This document shows positions 51,957-63,084 of a stretch of 64,000 nt of DNA, in pieces; position 1 is the first letter of the stretch, and each line of letters starts with the position of its first letter. The position numbers and the translations under genes are program-made. Origin of the DNA: Sesamum alatum (lineage: Eukaryota; Streptophyta; Magnoliopsida; Lamiales; Pedaliaceae). The notes beneath the pieces were generated by a model. The model worked only from the letters and a program-made list of their open reading frames with translations, was not told where the DNA came from and made no database searches. The DNA is taken from contig JACGWO010000007.1 in the NCBI GenBank assembly GCA_034509735.1, positions 24,084,046 to 24,148,045 on the forward strand. The letters run 5' to 3'.

Positions 51957-52490
51957 CAGCACCGGCAGCCGGCCGCCGCCACCGGCAGCAGCCTGCTGGC
52001 GTGCGCGCAGGCACTGCCTGACCGGGCGCGCGCGCAAGGCCCTTGCCTGCGTGCGCGCGCGCCTGGTCGGCAGCAGGCCGCGCGGCCTGGTGTTCCGGCA
52101 GGCTGTCGCGCGCCGCAGGCCCCCATGCCTGGCGCGCGCGCAGACACCATCGTCTGCGTGCACGCGCGCCTGGCGGCGCCGCCTAGTACCCCCCGCGCGC
52201 GCGGACTCTGCTACGCACATTCGCGCGCGCTGCAGACACCCTCGTTTGCATGCGCGCGAGCCTGGAGGCGCCGCCTCTGTGCACGCGCTTGCGCGCGGCC
52301 AAAGTGCGCGCAGGCTTCCCACACACTGGCTTTGGCGCGCGCGCGCGGGCTTCCCTGCCCGTTTGCGCACGCGCCCGGCCAGCGGCCCTGCCTGAGGCCT
52401 GGCCGCGCGTCCGCCTGGCGGGCTGCGCGCGGCTGCCCAGCCTTTGCACACGGCTGCACGCGGCCAGCCTCCGGCTGGTCGGCGTGCGGC
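51957..52490. other. GC- and CpG-rich segment in the copia leader
   Basis: An abrupt switch from AT-rich sequence to dense GCGCGC and CGCGCG runs, well over two thirds G+C by eye. A 44 bp unit at 52141-52184 is repeated at 52233-52276, with the shared parts CAGACACC, CTCG or ATCG, and GCCTGGMGGCGCCGCCT. Looser copies flank them. Long arginine- and alanine-rich frames on both strands are by-products of the composition. Confidence 0.8.
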
Positions 52491-52684
52491 GTTTCTTCGT
52501 TCTTCGTTCAATTTTCACCCCCCGTTTCCCAAGAAAAATAGAAAATACCAACGATGCTATAATCACATGAATTTAAGGCAAGAAAACGACATGCTTTTAA
52601 TAATCAAAAAACCAAGAATTAATTAAAAACATGTCAAGAACACGTTTCATGCTTAAAACGCACATTAAACCCTAGGCCTATACA

Positions 52685-52706
52685 CCGAACCGGGCTCTGA
52701 TATCAC
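52685..52706 (-). other. Primer-binding site, initiator tRNA-Met type
   Basis: The minus strand reads TGATATCAGAGC one base inside the 5' LTR end. It differs at one position from the TGGTATCAGAGC complementary to the 3' end of plant initiator tRNA-Met. Confidence 0.8.
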
Positions 52707-53608
52707 TGAAAGATTGTGGATCATCCCGAGAAAATAGCGCGAATGCGGAAGCACGGTATAAATTAAAATACGAAAATTAAACATACTTTAATAAAATTAA
52801 AGAAACTCGTTCAAGGGGTGTACCCTTGAAGTTTCCCGGGCGTTCGGTGTATCTCATGAATTAAATAACACAAACAAATCATGGAGGCCATAGGATTTGA
52901 AAAATAAAAGGGACGAAAATAATAAATCGGAACCTACCGATTGTCGTTTTCGTCTTCTAACTGCTACTCGCGTTATTCCCCGATTTGCTCCAAGTCTCGC
53001 GTTTGAGACTCTCCAAATAGTAACACGCAATCCACCCACGTATCTTGCACGTCGTGCAAGCGAACGAACAAGTAATATTTTGGAGAGGATGAATTAATAA
53101 CACGTTATTGATTAACGGTATTAATTCTCCTTAGATCTAATGTTCCAAGAACAAAAGAATCAAGAAGTATTTTCTTGAGAGGGAGAGAGAGAGAGAGACG
53201 AATTGGTGTGTGTTGTGTGTGTGTTGGAATTTCATCACTTCACTAATAGTGAAAGACTAGGACTATATATAGAGGAGTTTAATCCTCTTTAAACTCCAAC
53301 TCTAAAGAGGTCTATTTTGACTAGGATTTTGACCTAGTCAAAGTCCTAGTCAAAGTAGTATTTGACCTAGTCAAATTAATCCTAGCCATCCATCTCTCCC
53401 TTTCAATCTCAACCATTAATTTAATTTAATGGAATATTTAAATCCTATTAAATATTCCAAAGGCCAAATAAATAAATATAATATATAATAAATATTTATT
53501 TCTAGGCCTATTAAATTAATCCTCTAATAAATCTAATTTATTATATTAATTCCTTTTATCAAATAATAGGAATTAATTCTCCAAGAAAATAAAGGACCCG
53601 ATTAAATC
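52707..53608 (-). repeat. Truncated Ty1/copia 5' LTR
   Basis: Matches 44370 to about 45300 of the 3' LTR with few differences and keeps the TATA motif (53263-53272), but stops after GATTAAATC. The remaining 1.07 kb of U3 is missing and satellite follows at once. The high identity to the 3' LTR suggests a fairly young insertion. Confidence 0.92.
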
Positions 53609-53610
53609 GG

Positions 53611-56600
53611 AACACAATCGTAGGAAACACCTTGTGCTTTCCGTCCTTATCATTGACTGATACATGACTCATTTTTGGCTATAAATATATTCGTGTTGAC
53701 TATAATAATCAATATGAAAGCCACTTTTCAATTATATGACTAGGACTCCATCGTATTCAACATAAAAATGTACTAGGACTACATCTAGAACACTCTTTTG
53801 AGCCATGGACTCATCTTTGTTCCTTTGCGCAAATACAAACTCCTTTAAACAAATTTAGACACTAATGCACTTTTATCTTAGCAATATCGAGGGCTTGGAG
53901 AAGCTTCATAGGCAATCGTACGTGTGGATACATGCCTAATACTCAATACAATCGTAGGAAACACCTTGTGCTTTCAATCCTTATCATTGACTGATAGATG
54001 GCTCATTTTGGGCTATAAATATATTCGTATTGACTCAAATAATCAATATTAAAGCCACTCTTCGATTATATGACTAGGATTCCATCTTATTCAACATAAA
54101 AATGCACTAGAACTACATCTAGAACACTCTTTTGAGCCATGGACTTATATTTGTACCTTTGCGCAAAGACAAGCTCCTTTAAACAAATTTAGACACTAAT
54201 GAACTTTTATATTAGCCATATCGAGGGCTTGGAGGCACCGTTAATTTCCCTCTGGTCATTCACTCGGAGAACCTTCATAATTAACAGTGCGTCAGGATAC
54301 ATGCCTAACACTCAACACAATCATAGGAAATAGCTTGTGCTTTTACGTCCTTATCATTGACTGATAGATGACTCATTTTTTGCTATAAATATATTTGTAT
54401 TAACTCTAATAATCAATACGAAAGCCACTCTTCAATTATATGACTAGGACTCCATCTTATTCAACATTAAAATACACTAGGACTACATCTAAAACACTCT
54501 TTTGAGCCATGGACTCATCTTTGTACCTTTGCGCAAAGACAAACTCCTTTAAACAAATTTAGACACTAATGCAGTTTTATCTTTGCCATATCGAGGGCTT
54601 GGAGAAGCTTCATAATCATTCGTACGTCCGGATACATGCCTAATACTCAACACAACCGTAGGAAACACCTTGTGCTTTCAGTGCTTATCATTGAATGATA
54701 GATGACTCATTTTGGGTTATAAAATATATTCGTATTGACACTAATAATCAATATTAAAGCCACTCTTCGATTATATGACTAGGACTCCATGTTATTCAAC
54801 ATAATAACGCCCTAGGACTACATCTAGAACACTTTTTCGAGCCATGGACTCAGCTTTGTACTTTTGCGCAACGAAAAACTCCTTTAAACAAGTTTAGAGC
54901 CTATTGCACTTTTATCTCGGCCATATCTGGGCATGGAGAACCTTCATAATCAATCGTACGTTCAGATACATGCCTAATAAATGACACAATCGTAGAAAAC
55001 ACCTTGTGCTTTCAGTCCTTATCATTGACTGATAGATGACTCATTTTTGGCTATAAATATATTCGTATTGACTCTAATAATCAATATTAAAGCCCTCTTC
55101 GATTATATGACTAGGATTCCATCTTATTCAACATAAAAATGCACTAGGACGACATCTAGAATACTCTTTTGAGCTATGGAATCAGCTTTGTACGTTTGCG
55201 CAACGACAAACTCTTTTAAACAAGTCTAGACACTAATGCACTTTTATCTTTGTCGTATCGAAGGCTTGGAGAACTTTCATAGTCAATGGTACGTCCAGAT
55301 ATATGCCAAATACTCAACACAATCGTAGGATATACCTTGTGCTTTCAGTCCTTATCATTGACTGATAGATGACTCATTTTTTGCTATAAATATATTCGTA
55401 TTGACTCTAATAATCAATATTAAAGCCACTCTTCGATTATATGACTAGGACTTCATCTTATTCAACATAAAAATGTAGTAAGGCAACATCTGGAACACTC
55501 TTTCGAGCCATGGACTCAACTTTGTACCTTTGCGCGACGACAAACACCTTATAACAAGTTTAGACACTAATGCACTTTTATCTTTGCCATATCGAGGGCT
55601 TGGAGAACCTTCATAATCAATCATACATCCAGATACATGCCTAGTATTCAACACAATCGTAGGAAACACCTTGTGCTTTCAGTCCTTATCATTGACTGAT
55701 AGATGACTCATTTTGGGCTATAAATATATTCGTATTGACACTAATAATTAATATTAAAGCCACTTTTCGATTATATGACTAGGACTCCATCTTATTCAAC
55801 ATTAAAATGCACTAGGACTAAATCTAGAACACTCTTTTGAGCCATGGACTCATCTTTGTACCTTTGCTCAAAGACAAACTCCTTAAACAAATTTAGATGG
55901 CTTGGAGAAGCTTCATAATCAATCGTACGTCCGGATACATGACTAATACTCAACACAATCGTAGGAAACACCTTATACTTTCAGTCCTTATCATTGACTG
56001 ATAGATGACTCATATTGGGCTATACATATATTCGTATTGACTCTAATAGTCAATATTAAAGCCACTCTTCGATTATAGGACTAGGACTCCATGTTATTCA
56101 ACATAATAATACACTAGGACTACATCTAGAACACTTTTTCGAGCCATGAATTCAGCTTTGTACCTTTGCGCAAGGACAAACTCCTTTAAACAAGTTTACA
56201 GCCTATTGCACTTTTATCTTGGTCATATCTGGGCTTGGAGAACCTTCATAATCAATCGTACGTTCAGATACATGCCTAATAAATGACACGATCGTAGAAA
56301 ATAGCTTGTGCTTTCAGTCCTTTTCATTAACTGATAGATGACTCATTTTGGGATATAAATATATTCGTAGTGACACTAATAATCAATATTAAAGCCACTT
56401 TTCGATTATATGACTAGGACTCCATCTTATTCAACATTAAAATGCACTAGAACTACATCTAGAACACTCTTTTGAGTCATGGACTCATCTTTGTACCTTT
56501 GCGCAAAGAAAAACTACTTTAAACAAATTTAGACACTTATGTACTTTTATCTTTGCCATATCGTGGGCTTGGAGAACATTCATAATCAATCATACGTCCG

Positions 56601-58871
56601 GATACATGCCTAGTACTCAACACAATCGTAGGAAACACCTTGTGCTTTCAATCCTTATCATTGGCTGATAGATCACTCATTTTGAACTATAAATATATTC
56701 TTGTTGACTCTAATAATCATTATTAAAGCCACTCTTCGATTATATGACTAGGATTCCATGTTATTCAATATTAAAATGCACTAGGACTACATCTAGAACA
56801 CTTTTTTAAGCCATGGTTTGTTCCTTTGCGCAAAGGCAAACTCCTTTAGACAAATTTAGACACAAATGCACTTTTATCTTTGCCATGTCGAGGGCATGGA
56901 GAACCTTCATAATCAATCATACATCAGGATACATGCCTAATACTCAATACAATCGTAGGAAACACCTTGTGCTTTCAGTTTTTATCATTGACTGATAGAT
57001 GAATCAATTTTGCCTATAAATATATTCGTATTGACTCTAATAGTCAATGTTAAAGCCACTCTTCGATTATATGACTAGGACTCCATCTTATTCAACATAA
57101 AAAATGCACTAGGACTAGTTCTAGAACACTCTTTCGAGCCACAGACTCAGCTTTGTACCTTTGCGCAACGACAAATTCCTTTAAACAAGTTTAGAGCCTA
57201 TTGCACTTTTATCTTGGCCATATCAAGGGCTTGGAGAACCTTCATAATCAATCGTACGTTCGGATACATGCCTAATATTCAGCACAATCGTAGAAAACAC
57301 CTTGTGCTTCCAGTCTTTGTCATTAACTGATAGATGACTCATTTGGGGCTATAAATATAATCGTAATGACTCTAATAATCAATATTAAAGCCCTCTTCGA
57401 TTATATGACTAGGACTCCATCTTATTCAACATAAAAATGCACTAGGACTACATCTAGAACACTCTTTTGAGCCATGGAATCAAAAGCGTCCATTAAAGTA
57501 GTACCTTTGCGCAACGACAAATTCCATTAAAATAGTTTAGACACTAATGCACTTTTATCTTTGCCATATCGAGGGCTTGGAGAAACTTCATAGTCAATCG
57601 TACGTCCGGATACATGCCTATACTCAACACAATCGTCGGAAACACCTTGTGCTTTCAGTCCTTATCATTGACTGATAGATAACTCATTTTTGGCTATAAA
57701 TATATTCGTATTGACTCTAATAATTAATATTAAAGCTACTCTTCGATGATATGACTAGGACTCCATCTTATTCAACATAAAAATGCACTAAGGCTACATC
57801 TAGAACACTCTTTCGAGCCATGGACTCAGCTTTGTACCTTTGCACAATGACAAACTACTTTAAACAAGTTTAGACACTAATGCACTTTTATCTTTGCCAT
57901 ATCGAGGGCCTGGAGAACCTTCATAATCAATCGTATGTTCGGATGTGCCTAATACTCATCACAATCGTAGAAAACACCTTGTGCTTTTAGTCCTTATCAT
58001 TGACTGATAGATGACTGATTTTTGGCTATAAATATATTCGTATTGACTCTAATAATCAATATTAAATCCCTCTTCGATTATATGACTAGGAGTCCATCTT
58101 ATTCAACATAAAAATGCACTAGGAGTACATCTAGAACACTCTTTTGAGCCATGGACTCAGCTTTGTACCTTGCGCAACGACAAACTCCTTTAAACAAGTT
58201 TAGAAACTAATGCACTTTTATCTTTGTCATATCGAGGGCTTGGAGAACCTTCATAGTCAATGGTACATCCGGATACAAGCCAAATACTCAACACAATCGT
58301 AGGAAACACCTTGTGCTTTCAGTCCTTATCATTGACTGATAGATGACTCATTTTTGGCTATAAATGTATTCGTATTGACTCTAATAATCAATATTAAAGT
58401 CACTCTTCGATTATATGACTAGGACTCCATCTTATTCAACATAAAAATGCACTAAGGCTACATCAGGAACACTCTTTCGAGCAATGGACTCAACTTTGTA
58501 CCTTTGCGCAACGACAAATACCTCTACACAAGTTTGGACACTAATGCACTTTTATCTTTGCCATATTGAGGGCTTGGAGAACCTTCCTAATCAATCGTAC
58601 GTCCGGATACATGCATAATACTCAACACAATCGTAGGAAAGACCTTGTGCTTTCAATCCTTATCATTGAGTGATAGATGACTCATTTTGGGCTATAAATA
58701 TATTCGTATTGACTCTAATAATCAATATTAAAGCCACTCTTCGATTATATGACTAGGACTCCATATTATTCAACATTAAAATGCACTAGAACTACATCTA
58801 GAATATTCTTTCGACCCATGGACTCAGCTCTGTACCTTTGCGCAACAACAAACTCCTTTAAACAAGTTTAG
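53611..58871 (+). repeat. Satellite array, forward orientation, subfamily 2
   Basis: About 15.7 monomers with the same diagnostic bases as 40487-44369. It resumes mid-monomer at AACACAATCG after the LTR truncation and ends inside AAGTTTAG at the gypsy LTR. Two monomers carry foreign inserts (near 54235-54268 and 57483-57502). No gene is present. Confidence 0.95.
54235..54268. other. ~31 bp insertion in a satellite monomer with GGAG repeat
   Basis: The motif GGGCTTGGAGAACC is split by a segment running from GCACCGTTAATTTCCC to CATTCACTC, with GGAG on both sides. No other monomer has it. Confidence 0.7.
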
Positions 58872-59697
58872 TGATATGGTATTGACCATGGGTGGCCTGA
58901 TCTTCTTGACGTAGGCTTGAAATGGATAAAGAGGTCCTTGACCTGAGAAATGCAAATAGCCAACCAACGTTATTGGAACGTGGCCTGCTACTTAGAACAT
59001 TCAACCAACCACGAGCACGAGTAAACCAATCCACACAATGACACACTTGGGCCGAGCACGAATTGGGGGCTTTGTGAATTTGAATCACCAATCTAATATG
59101 CTAGATTGACAAAGCAAGGTTTCACTAAAGCTGAAAATAGGATATAAACTCTTCAAAATATGAGAACTCTCTCTCAATATTTCTTAAACTTGGATAAATC
59201 TTGGTTGTTCTCGTTTGCATGTTGATGCCTTTTATAGGCCTAAAACACTTCCAAATTAACCACACATATCCCCAAGTGACTCCTTGGTGGATGTACATTT
59301 AATAATTAGTCAAAATATGACTAGAAACTATGCATTCTTGGTCAAAAACGAGTAAAACTCTTTGACTTCCATGTGAATCCGAAAATTGGTGCATTGTATG
59401 TGATAAATGCACTTTGAATGTAATTGAGAAGTCTTCTTTGACCACAAGGCTGCACATGGACGAAATTGGGCTCTTATTATGGGCTTCCTTGGGCTTGAAT
59501 TATTGAAATTAAGCACTCATGTTGGACCTACAAATGTGACTCGATCTCATTAGCAAATATTAGGTTGGATTGGGCTTGAATTACTTCTTGCATTCTCTTC
59601 AACTTCCTCTTGTTATTGACCCACTTCCAAAGGTTTGGTCTTGGTGCAATTGATCTTGAATGTCTTTCGCTCGTTGGAGGCCTTGGTGTTCTCATCA
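58872..59697 (-). repeat. Ty3/gypsy 3' LTR (826 bp)
   Basis: On the minus strand it starts TGATGAG right after a polypurine tract and ends CCATATCA next to satellite. The 4 bp termini TGAT and ATCA are inverted. The distal 272 bp are also found at 2141-2405. The first part still encodes the end of the polyprotein (to 59613); the rest is non-coding. Confidence 0.88.
59229..59236 (-). promoter_or_regulatory. Putative TATA box of the gypsy LTR
   Basis: The minus strand reads GGCCTATAAAAGGC, a good TATA box about 460 bases into the LTR. Confidence 0.55.
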
Positions 59698-59996
59698 TCC
59701 TCCCCCTCTTGAAAAGGAGTCGTCCTCGACTCTTCATTATCTGTACCATAAAAAGGAGAAAGATCAGAAACATTAAAAGTAGCAATTACTCCATACTCAC
59801 CGGTCAATTCAAGCTTGTAAGCATTGTGATTGATCCTTTCAAGAACTTGAAATGGTCCATCCCCTCTTGGCATGAGCTTGGACTTCCTTTTGTCTGGAAA
59901 CCTCTCTTTTCTAAGATGCAACCAGACTAAGTCCCCTGGTTCAAAGATAACTCGTTTCCTTCCCTTGTTTGCACGGTTCACGTACTGTTGAGTCAT
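59613..59996 (-). pseudogene. gypsy integrase C-terminus extending into the LTR
   Basis: The 127 codon frame includes [34 protein letters not shown] and VSDLSPF, the SH3-like C-terminal region of plant gypsy integrases. QEGEDDEN is then encoded by the polypurine tract and LTR start, and about 27 more residues ([15 protein letters not shown]) lie within the LTR. An overlap of this kind is known for CRM-lineage elements. The upstream side is broken by a frameshift near 60000. Confidence 0.85.
59698..59710 (-). other. Polypurine tract of the gypsy element
   Basis: The minus strand reads AAGAGGGGGAGGA directly before the LTR start TGATGAG. It lies inside the coding frame (QEGEDD). Confidence 0.88.
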
Positions 59997-60031
59997 CCTC
60001 TCAAAATATTACTTTTTGCCTTTTCATGGAT

Positions 60032-60379
60032 TTACTTAACAAATTCAGCACGTTTTTTCCCATCCATGTTTACTCTCTCCTGCAAAGGCAAAGGAGTTAA
60101 ATCAATAGGTGCAAGAGGATTAAAACCATAAACAATTTGAAAGGGCGAAAACTTAGTAGTAGAATGGACAGCCCTATTGTAAGCAAACTCGACGTGCGGT
60201 AGACACTCTTCCCAACTCCTCAAGTTCTTCTTCACAATTATTCGCAACAAAAGTTGAAAGTGTCCTATTGACCACCTCGGTTTGCCCGTCGGTTTGAGGA
60301 TGACAAGTAGTAGAGAAAAGTAACTTAGTTCCAAGCTTGCCCCACAAAGTTTTCCAAAAGTAGCTAAGGAACTTGGCAT
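60032..60379 (-). pseudogene. gypsy integrase, middle part after frameshift
   Basis: The useful part, below about 60235, reads [38 protein letters not shown] and [11 protein letters not shown], then stops. It continues the integrase of the 60174-61046 frame after a frameshift near 60235. A stop and another frameshift (60030-60000) separate it from the C-terminal piece. Confidence 0.85.
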
Positions 60380-61046
60380 CTCGATCAGACACTATAGTCC
60401 TTGGCATACCATGGAGCCTCACAACTTCCTGAAAGAAAAGATTAGCAATATTAGAGGCATCATCAACTTTATGGGATGCAATGAAGTGTGCCATTTTGGA
60501 AAATCTATCAACAACAACAAAAATAGAATCTCTCCCCCTCTTAAACCTAGGCAATTCCAAAACAAAGTCCATTGAAATATCTTCCCAAGGTACACTAGGA
60601 ATAGGGAGGGGCATGTACAATCCATGAGGATTAAGCTTTGATTTTGCCTTATGACAAACTATGCATTTCCCCACAAACTTCTCAACATCTCTATGCATCT
60701 TTGGCCAATAAAAGTGTTCACTCAAGACTCCCAAAGTCTTAGAAATACCAAAGTGACCCATCAAACCCCCGGAATGTACTTCCTTTAACAATAACAAACG
60801 AATAGAACAATTAGGAACACAAAGCTGGTTGGCTCGAAATAAAAACCCATCATGCAAATAGAATTTGTCCCATCTGTTGCTTGGGCTGCAGTTTCCAAAT
60901 GCTTCACCAAAATCAACATCATGAGTATACAGATCTTTGATGAACTCAAAGCCAAGAATTTTAGCATCTAACATTGAAAGTAAAACATACCTTCTTGAAA
61001 GTGCATCAGCAACAATGTTCTCCTTACCTTTCTTGTGTTTGATCAC
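60174..61046 (-). pseudogene. gypsy RNase H end and integrase core
   Basis: The piece opens with [17 protein letters not shown] (end of RNase H and linker). The integrase zinc finger has H91, H98, C128 and C131. The catalytic triad is intact: D160 (SMDFVLELP), D221 (VSDRDAKF) and E257 (QTDGQTEV), with 35 residues between the last two as usual. It is joined in frame to the upstream RT piece across one TGA stop (near 61083). Confidence 0.92.
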
Positions 61047-61085
61047 ATATGGAAACGACTCAATAAACTCTATCCACTTTGCATG

Positions 61086-62105
61086 TCATCCGCTAAGCTT
61101 GCTTTGACTTTTAATATACTTGAGTGCTTCATGATCAGAATGTATCACAAACTCTTTTAGCCACAAATAATGTTGCCAAGTTTCTAATACTCTAACCAAT
61201 GCATAAAGCTCCTTGTCATATGTTGGGTAGTTAAGTGTCGGCCCACTTAGCTTCTCGCTGAAATATGCAATCGGTCTACCTCCTTGCAAAAGAACTCCTC
61301 CTATGCCAATCCCACTTGCGTCACACTCAATTTCAAAAGTCTTACCAAAGTCGGGAAGGGCTAGCAAAGGTGCATGAGTAAGCTTCTCTTTTATGGTTTG
61401 AAAGGCTTTCTCTTGTGTTTTTCCCCACTTGAATTGAACATTCTTCTTTGTTAACTCGTTCAGTGGGGCTGCCATGGTGCTAAAGTCCTTCACAAATCGC
61501 CTATAAAAGCTTGCAAGTCCATGAAAGCTCCTCACCTCTCCAATAGTGGTGGGGGTTGGCCAATCTTGGATAGCTTTGACCTTTTCTTCCTCAACTGTGA
61601 TTCCTTCACTACTCACAACAAAACCAAGGAAAACAACTTTGTTAGTACAAAAGTCACACTTTTTCAGATTTCCAAATAACTTTTCTTTTCTTAGAACCTC
61701 TAGGACTTGATTTAGATGTGCTACATGTTCTTCCAAAGTCCTACTATAAACAAGAATATCATCAAAGTAAACTACCACAAATTTGCCTAGAAATGCACGC
61801 AAAACATAATTCATCAATCTCATAAATGTGCTAGGTGCATTACTAAGTCCAAAAGGCATAACTAACCACTCATAAAGCCCATGTTTTGTTTTGAAAGTGG
61901 TTTTCCACTCATCTCCGTCTTTCATTCTAATTTGATGATAACCACTTTTTAAATCAATTTTAGAAAAGATAGTTGAACCATTTAACTCGTCAAGCATATC
62001 ATCTATCCTAGGAATAGGGTGACGATATCTTATCGTTATGTTGTTAATGGCTCGGCAATCAACACACATCCGCCATGTGCCATCCTTCTTAGGCACGAGC
62101 AACAC
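61086..62105 (-). pseudogene. gypsy reverse transcriptase and RNase H
   Basis: A 339 codon open piece. RT motifs are [47 protein letters not shown] and the catalytic YFDD at 113-116. RNase H follows with [22 protein letters not shown] and [10 protein letters not shown]. It ends at a TGA where the family normally has arginine, consistent with CGA to TGA decay of a methylated site. The 5' end is cut by a frameshift near 62140. Confidence 0.93.
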
Positions 62106-62464
62106 CGGAACTGCACAAGGACTAAGGCTCTCCTTACATAACCTTTGGCCATCAACTCTTGGATTTGCCTTTGAATCTCCTTAGTCTCCTCGGAATTGGT
62201 ACGGTATGTTGGACGGTTTGGTAAGGATGCTCCAGGCATGAAGTCAATTTGATGCTTGATCCCACGAATTGGTGGTAAACCTGGTGGTATCTCATCCGGA
62301 AAGACATCTTCATAATCCTGCAAAAGAGATGTAACAACACTAGGTAGAGAGGATGTTAGGTCGTTAGAGTTCAACATAGCCTCTTTGTACACAAGTACTA
62401 TGAGGTTTTGTTGATAAAACAAAGCTTCATTGATCTCACTCTTCTTAGCAACTAGTAAACTCTA
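62036..62464 (-). pseudogene. gypsy protease-RT linker and start of RT
   Basis: Contains DYEDVFPDEIPPGLPPIRGI, KHQIDFMPGASLPNRPTYR and ELMAKGYVR, the usual stretch before the RT. A one-base loss near 62140 throws the following [12 protein letters not shown] into another frame. A single in-frame TAG (62462-62464) separates it from the protease piece. Confidence 0.9.
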
Positions 62465-63019
62465 TTTCTCTTCATCTTTTCCCCTCTCCTTTTTCTTTCC
62501 TCTTTTGCTTTCTTTTTCTCCATCTTTTGAATCCCTCATTTTTTTATCATTCTCATTTTCACTCTCTTGTTTTTGTTTCTCTTTCTTTTCCTCACACTCT
62601 CTTTTGTTTTCTCTCAAAATCTGATCTTGCAAAATCTGCTTTGGTGTCACCGGATTGAGAGTTATGGATTCCCCTCGTAGCACAAAAGAGTAACGATTTT
62701 GGAGTCCATCATGTGTCACATGCCTATCAAACTGCCATGGTCTCCCCAGCAATATGTGGCATACTTTCATTGGCACAATATCACAAATAACCTCATCTTT
62801 GTATCTTCCAATTGAAAACAATACCTTTACTTACTTGGTTACCTTCAACTCACCACACTCATTCAACCATTGAAGCTTGTATGGGCGGTGATGCTTGATA
62901 GTAGGTAGACTTAATTTTTGAACCAAGTTAGTACTTGCCACATTGCAACAACTTCCACCATCAATAATCACGCTACATACCTTTCCTTGAACTTAGCAGC
63001 GTGTATGGAACAAGTTTTC
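62465..63019 (-). pseudogene. gypsy aspartic protease region
   Basis: On the minus strand NLFHTRC, a stop (TAA, 62993-62995), VQGKVCSVIIDGGSCCNVAS (active-site aspartate codon at 62960-62962), HHRPYKLQWLNECGELKV, a stop (TAA, 62831-62833), FSIGRYKDEV and LLGRPWQFDRHVTHDG follow one another in one frame. A long charged KE-rich tail precedes the RT linker. It is interrupted upstream by the LINE at 63020. Confidence 0.88.
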
Positions 63020-63084
63020 TTTTTTTTTTTTTTTTGGTAAAGGTAAGTTTCATTAAAATAGAAAAGAGTTACAAAAAGTACATG

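Larger units (their letters stand above)
50437..52684 (-). other. Copia 5' leader (about 2.25 kb, non-coding)
   Basis: This lies between the primer-binding site and gag and contains no retroelement domain. Its 3' part (50600-51020) has several stem-loops. The middle (51025-51950) is AT-rich with nothing recognised; its open frames look random. The 5' part (51957-52490) is very GC- and CpG-rich. The leader is long for a copia element and could be a captured or regulatory sequence. Confidence 0.7.
44370..53608 (-). mobile_element. Ty1/copia retrotransposon, degenerate, 5' LTR truncated
   Basis: This is a minus-strand element of about 9.2 kb. From high to low coordinate it has a truncated 5' LTR, a primer-binding site, a leader of about 2.3 kb, gag, protease, integrase, reverse transcriptase, RNase H, a polypurine tract and a full 3' LTR. 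The PR-IN-RT-RH order defines Ty1/copia. Coding is broken by at least five frameshifts or stops, and two catalytic residues are changed, so it is not autonomous. It interrupts satellite subfamily 2. The five bases before the LTR are AGGAC; the matching right duplication is lost with the 5' LTR end. I cannot assign the lineage firmly; a Tork/Angela-type copia is possible. Confidence 0.95.
58872..63019 (-). mobile_element. Ty3/gypsy retrotransposon, CRM-like chromovirus, degenerate and partial
   Basis: On the minus strand, from right to left, it has protease, reverse transcriptase, RNase H, integrase, polypurine tract and 3' LTR. The PR-RT-RH-IN order defines Ty3/gypsy. The 5' LTR and gag lie beyond the window, because a LINE interrupts the element at 63020. 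The protease motif IDGGSCCNVAS, the integrase sequence, an LTR beginning TGATGAGAACACC, and a polyprotein that reads into the 3' LTR all point to the CRM (centromeric) lineage. That is my inference from family knowledge, not a computed phylogeny. At least four premature stops and three frameshifts make it non-functional. Confidence 0.9.

Noticed and set aside
51891..52570. Long alanine/arginine-rich frames on both strands
   Set aside because: All frames are open at once because of extreme GC content; no domain, and the region is an untranslated copia leader.
58858..59091. Minus-strand frame of 77 codons, with a similar one at 2108-2305
   Set aside because: Lies in the distal LTR, after the polyprotein stop; similarity between the two reflects LTR homology.
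62430..62624. Serine/phenylalanine-rich plus-strand frame
   Set aside because: Antisense of the KE-rich tail of the gypsy protease region.
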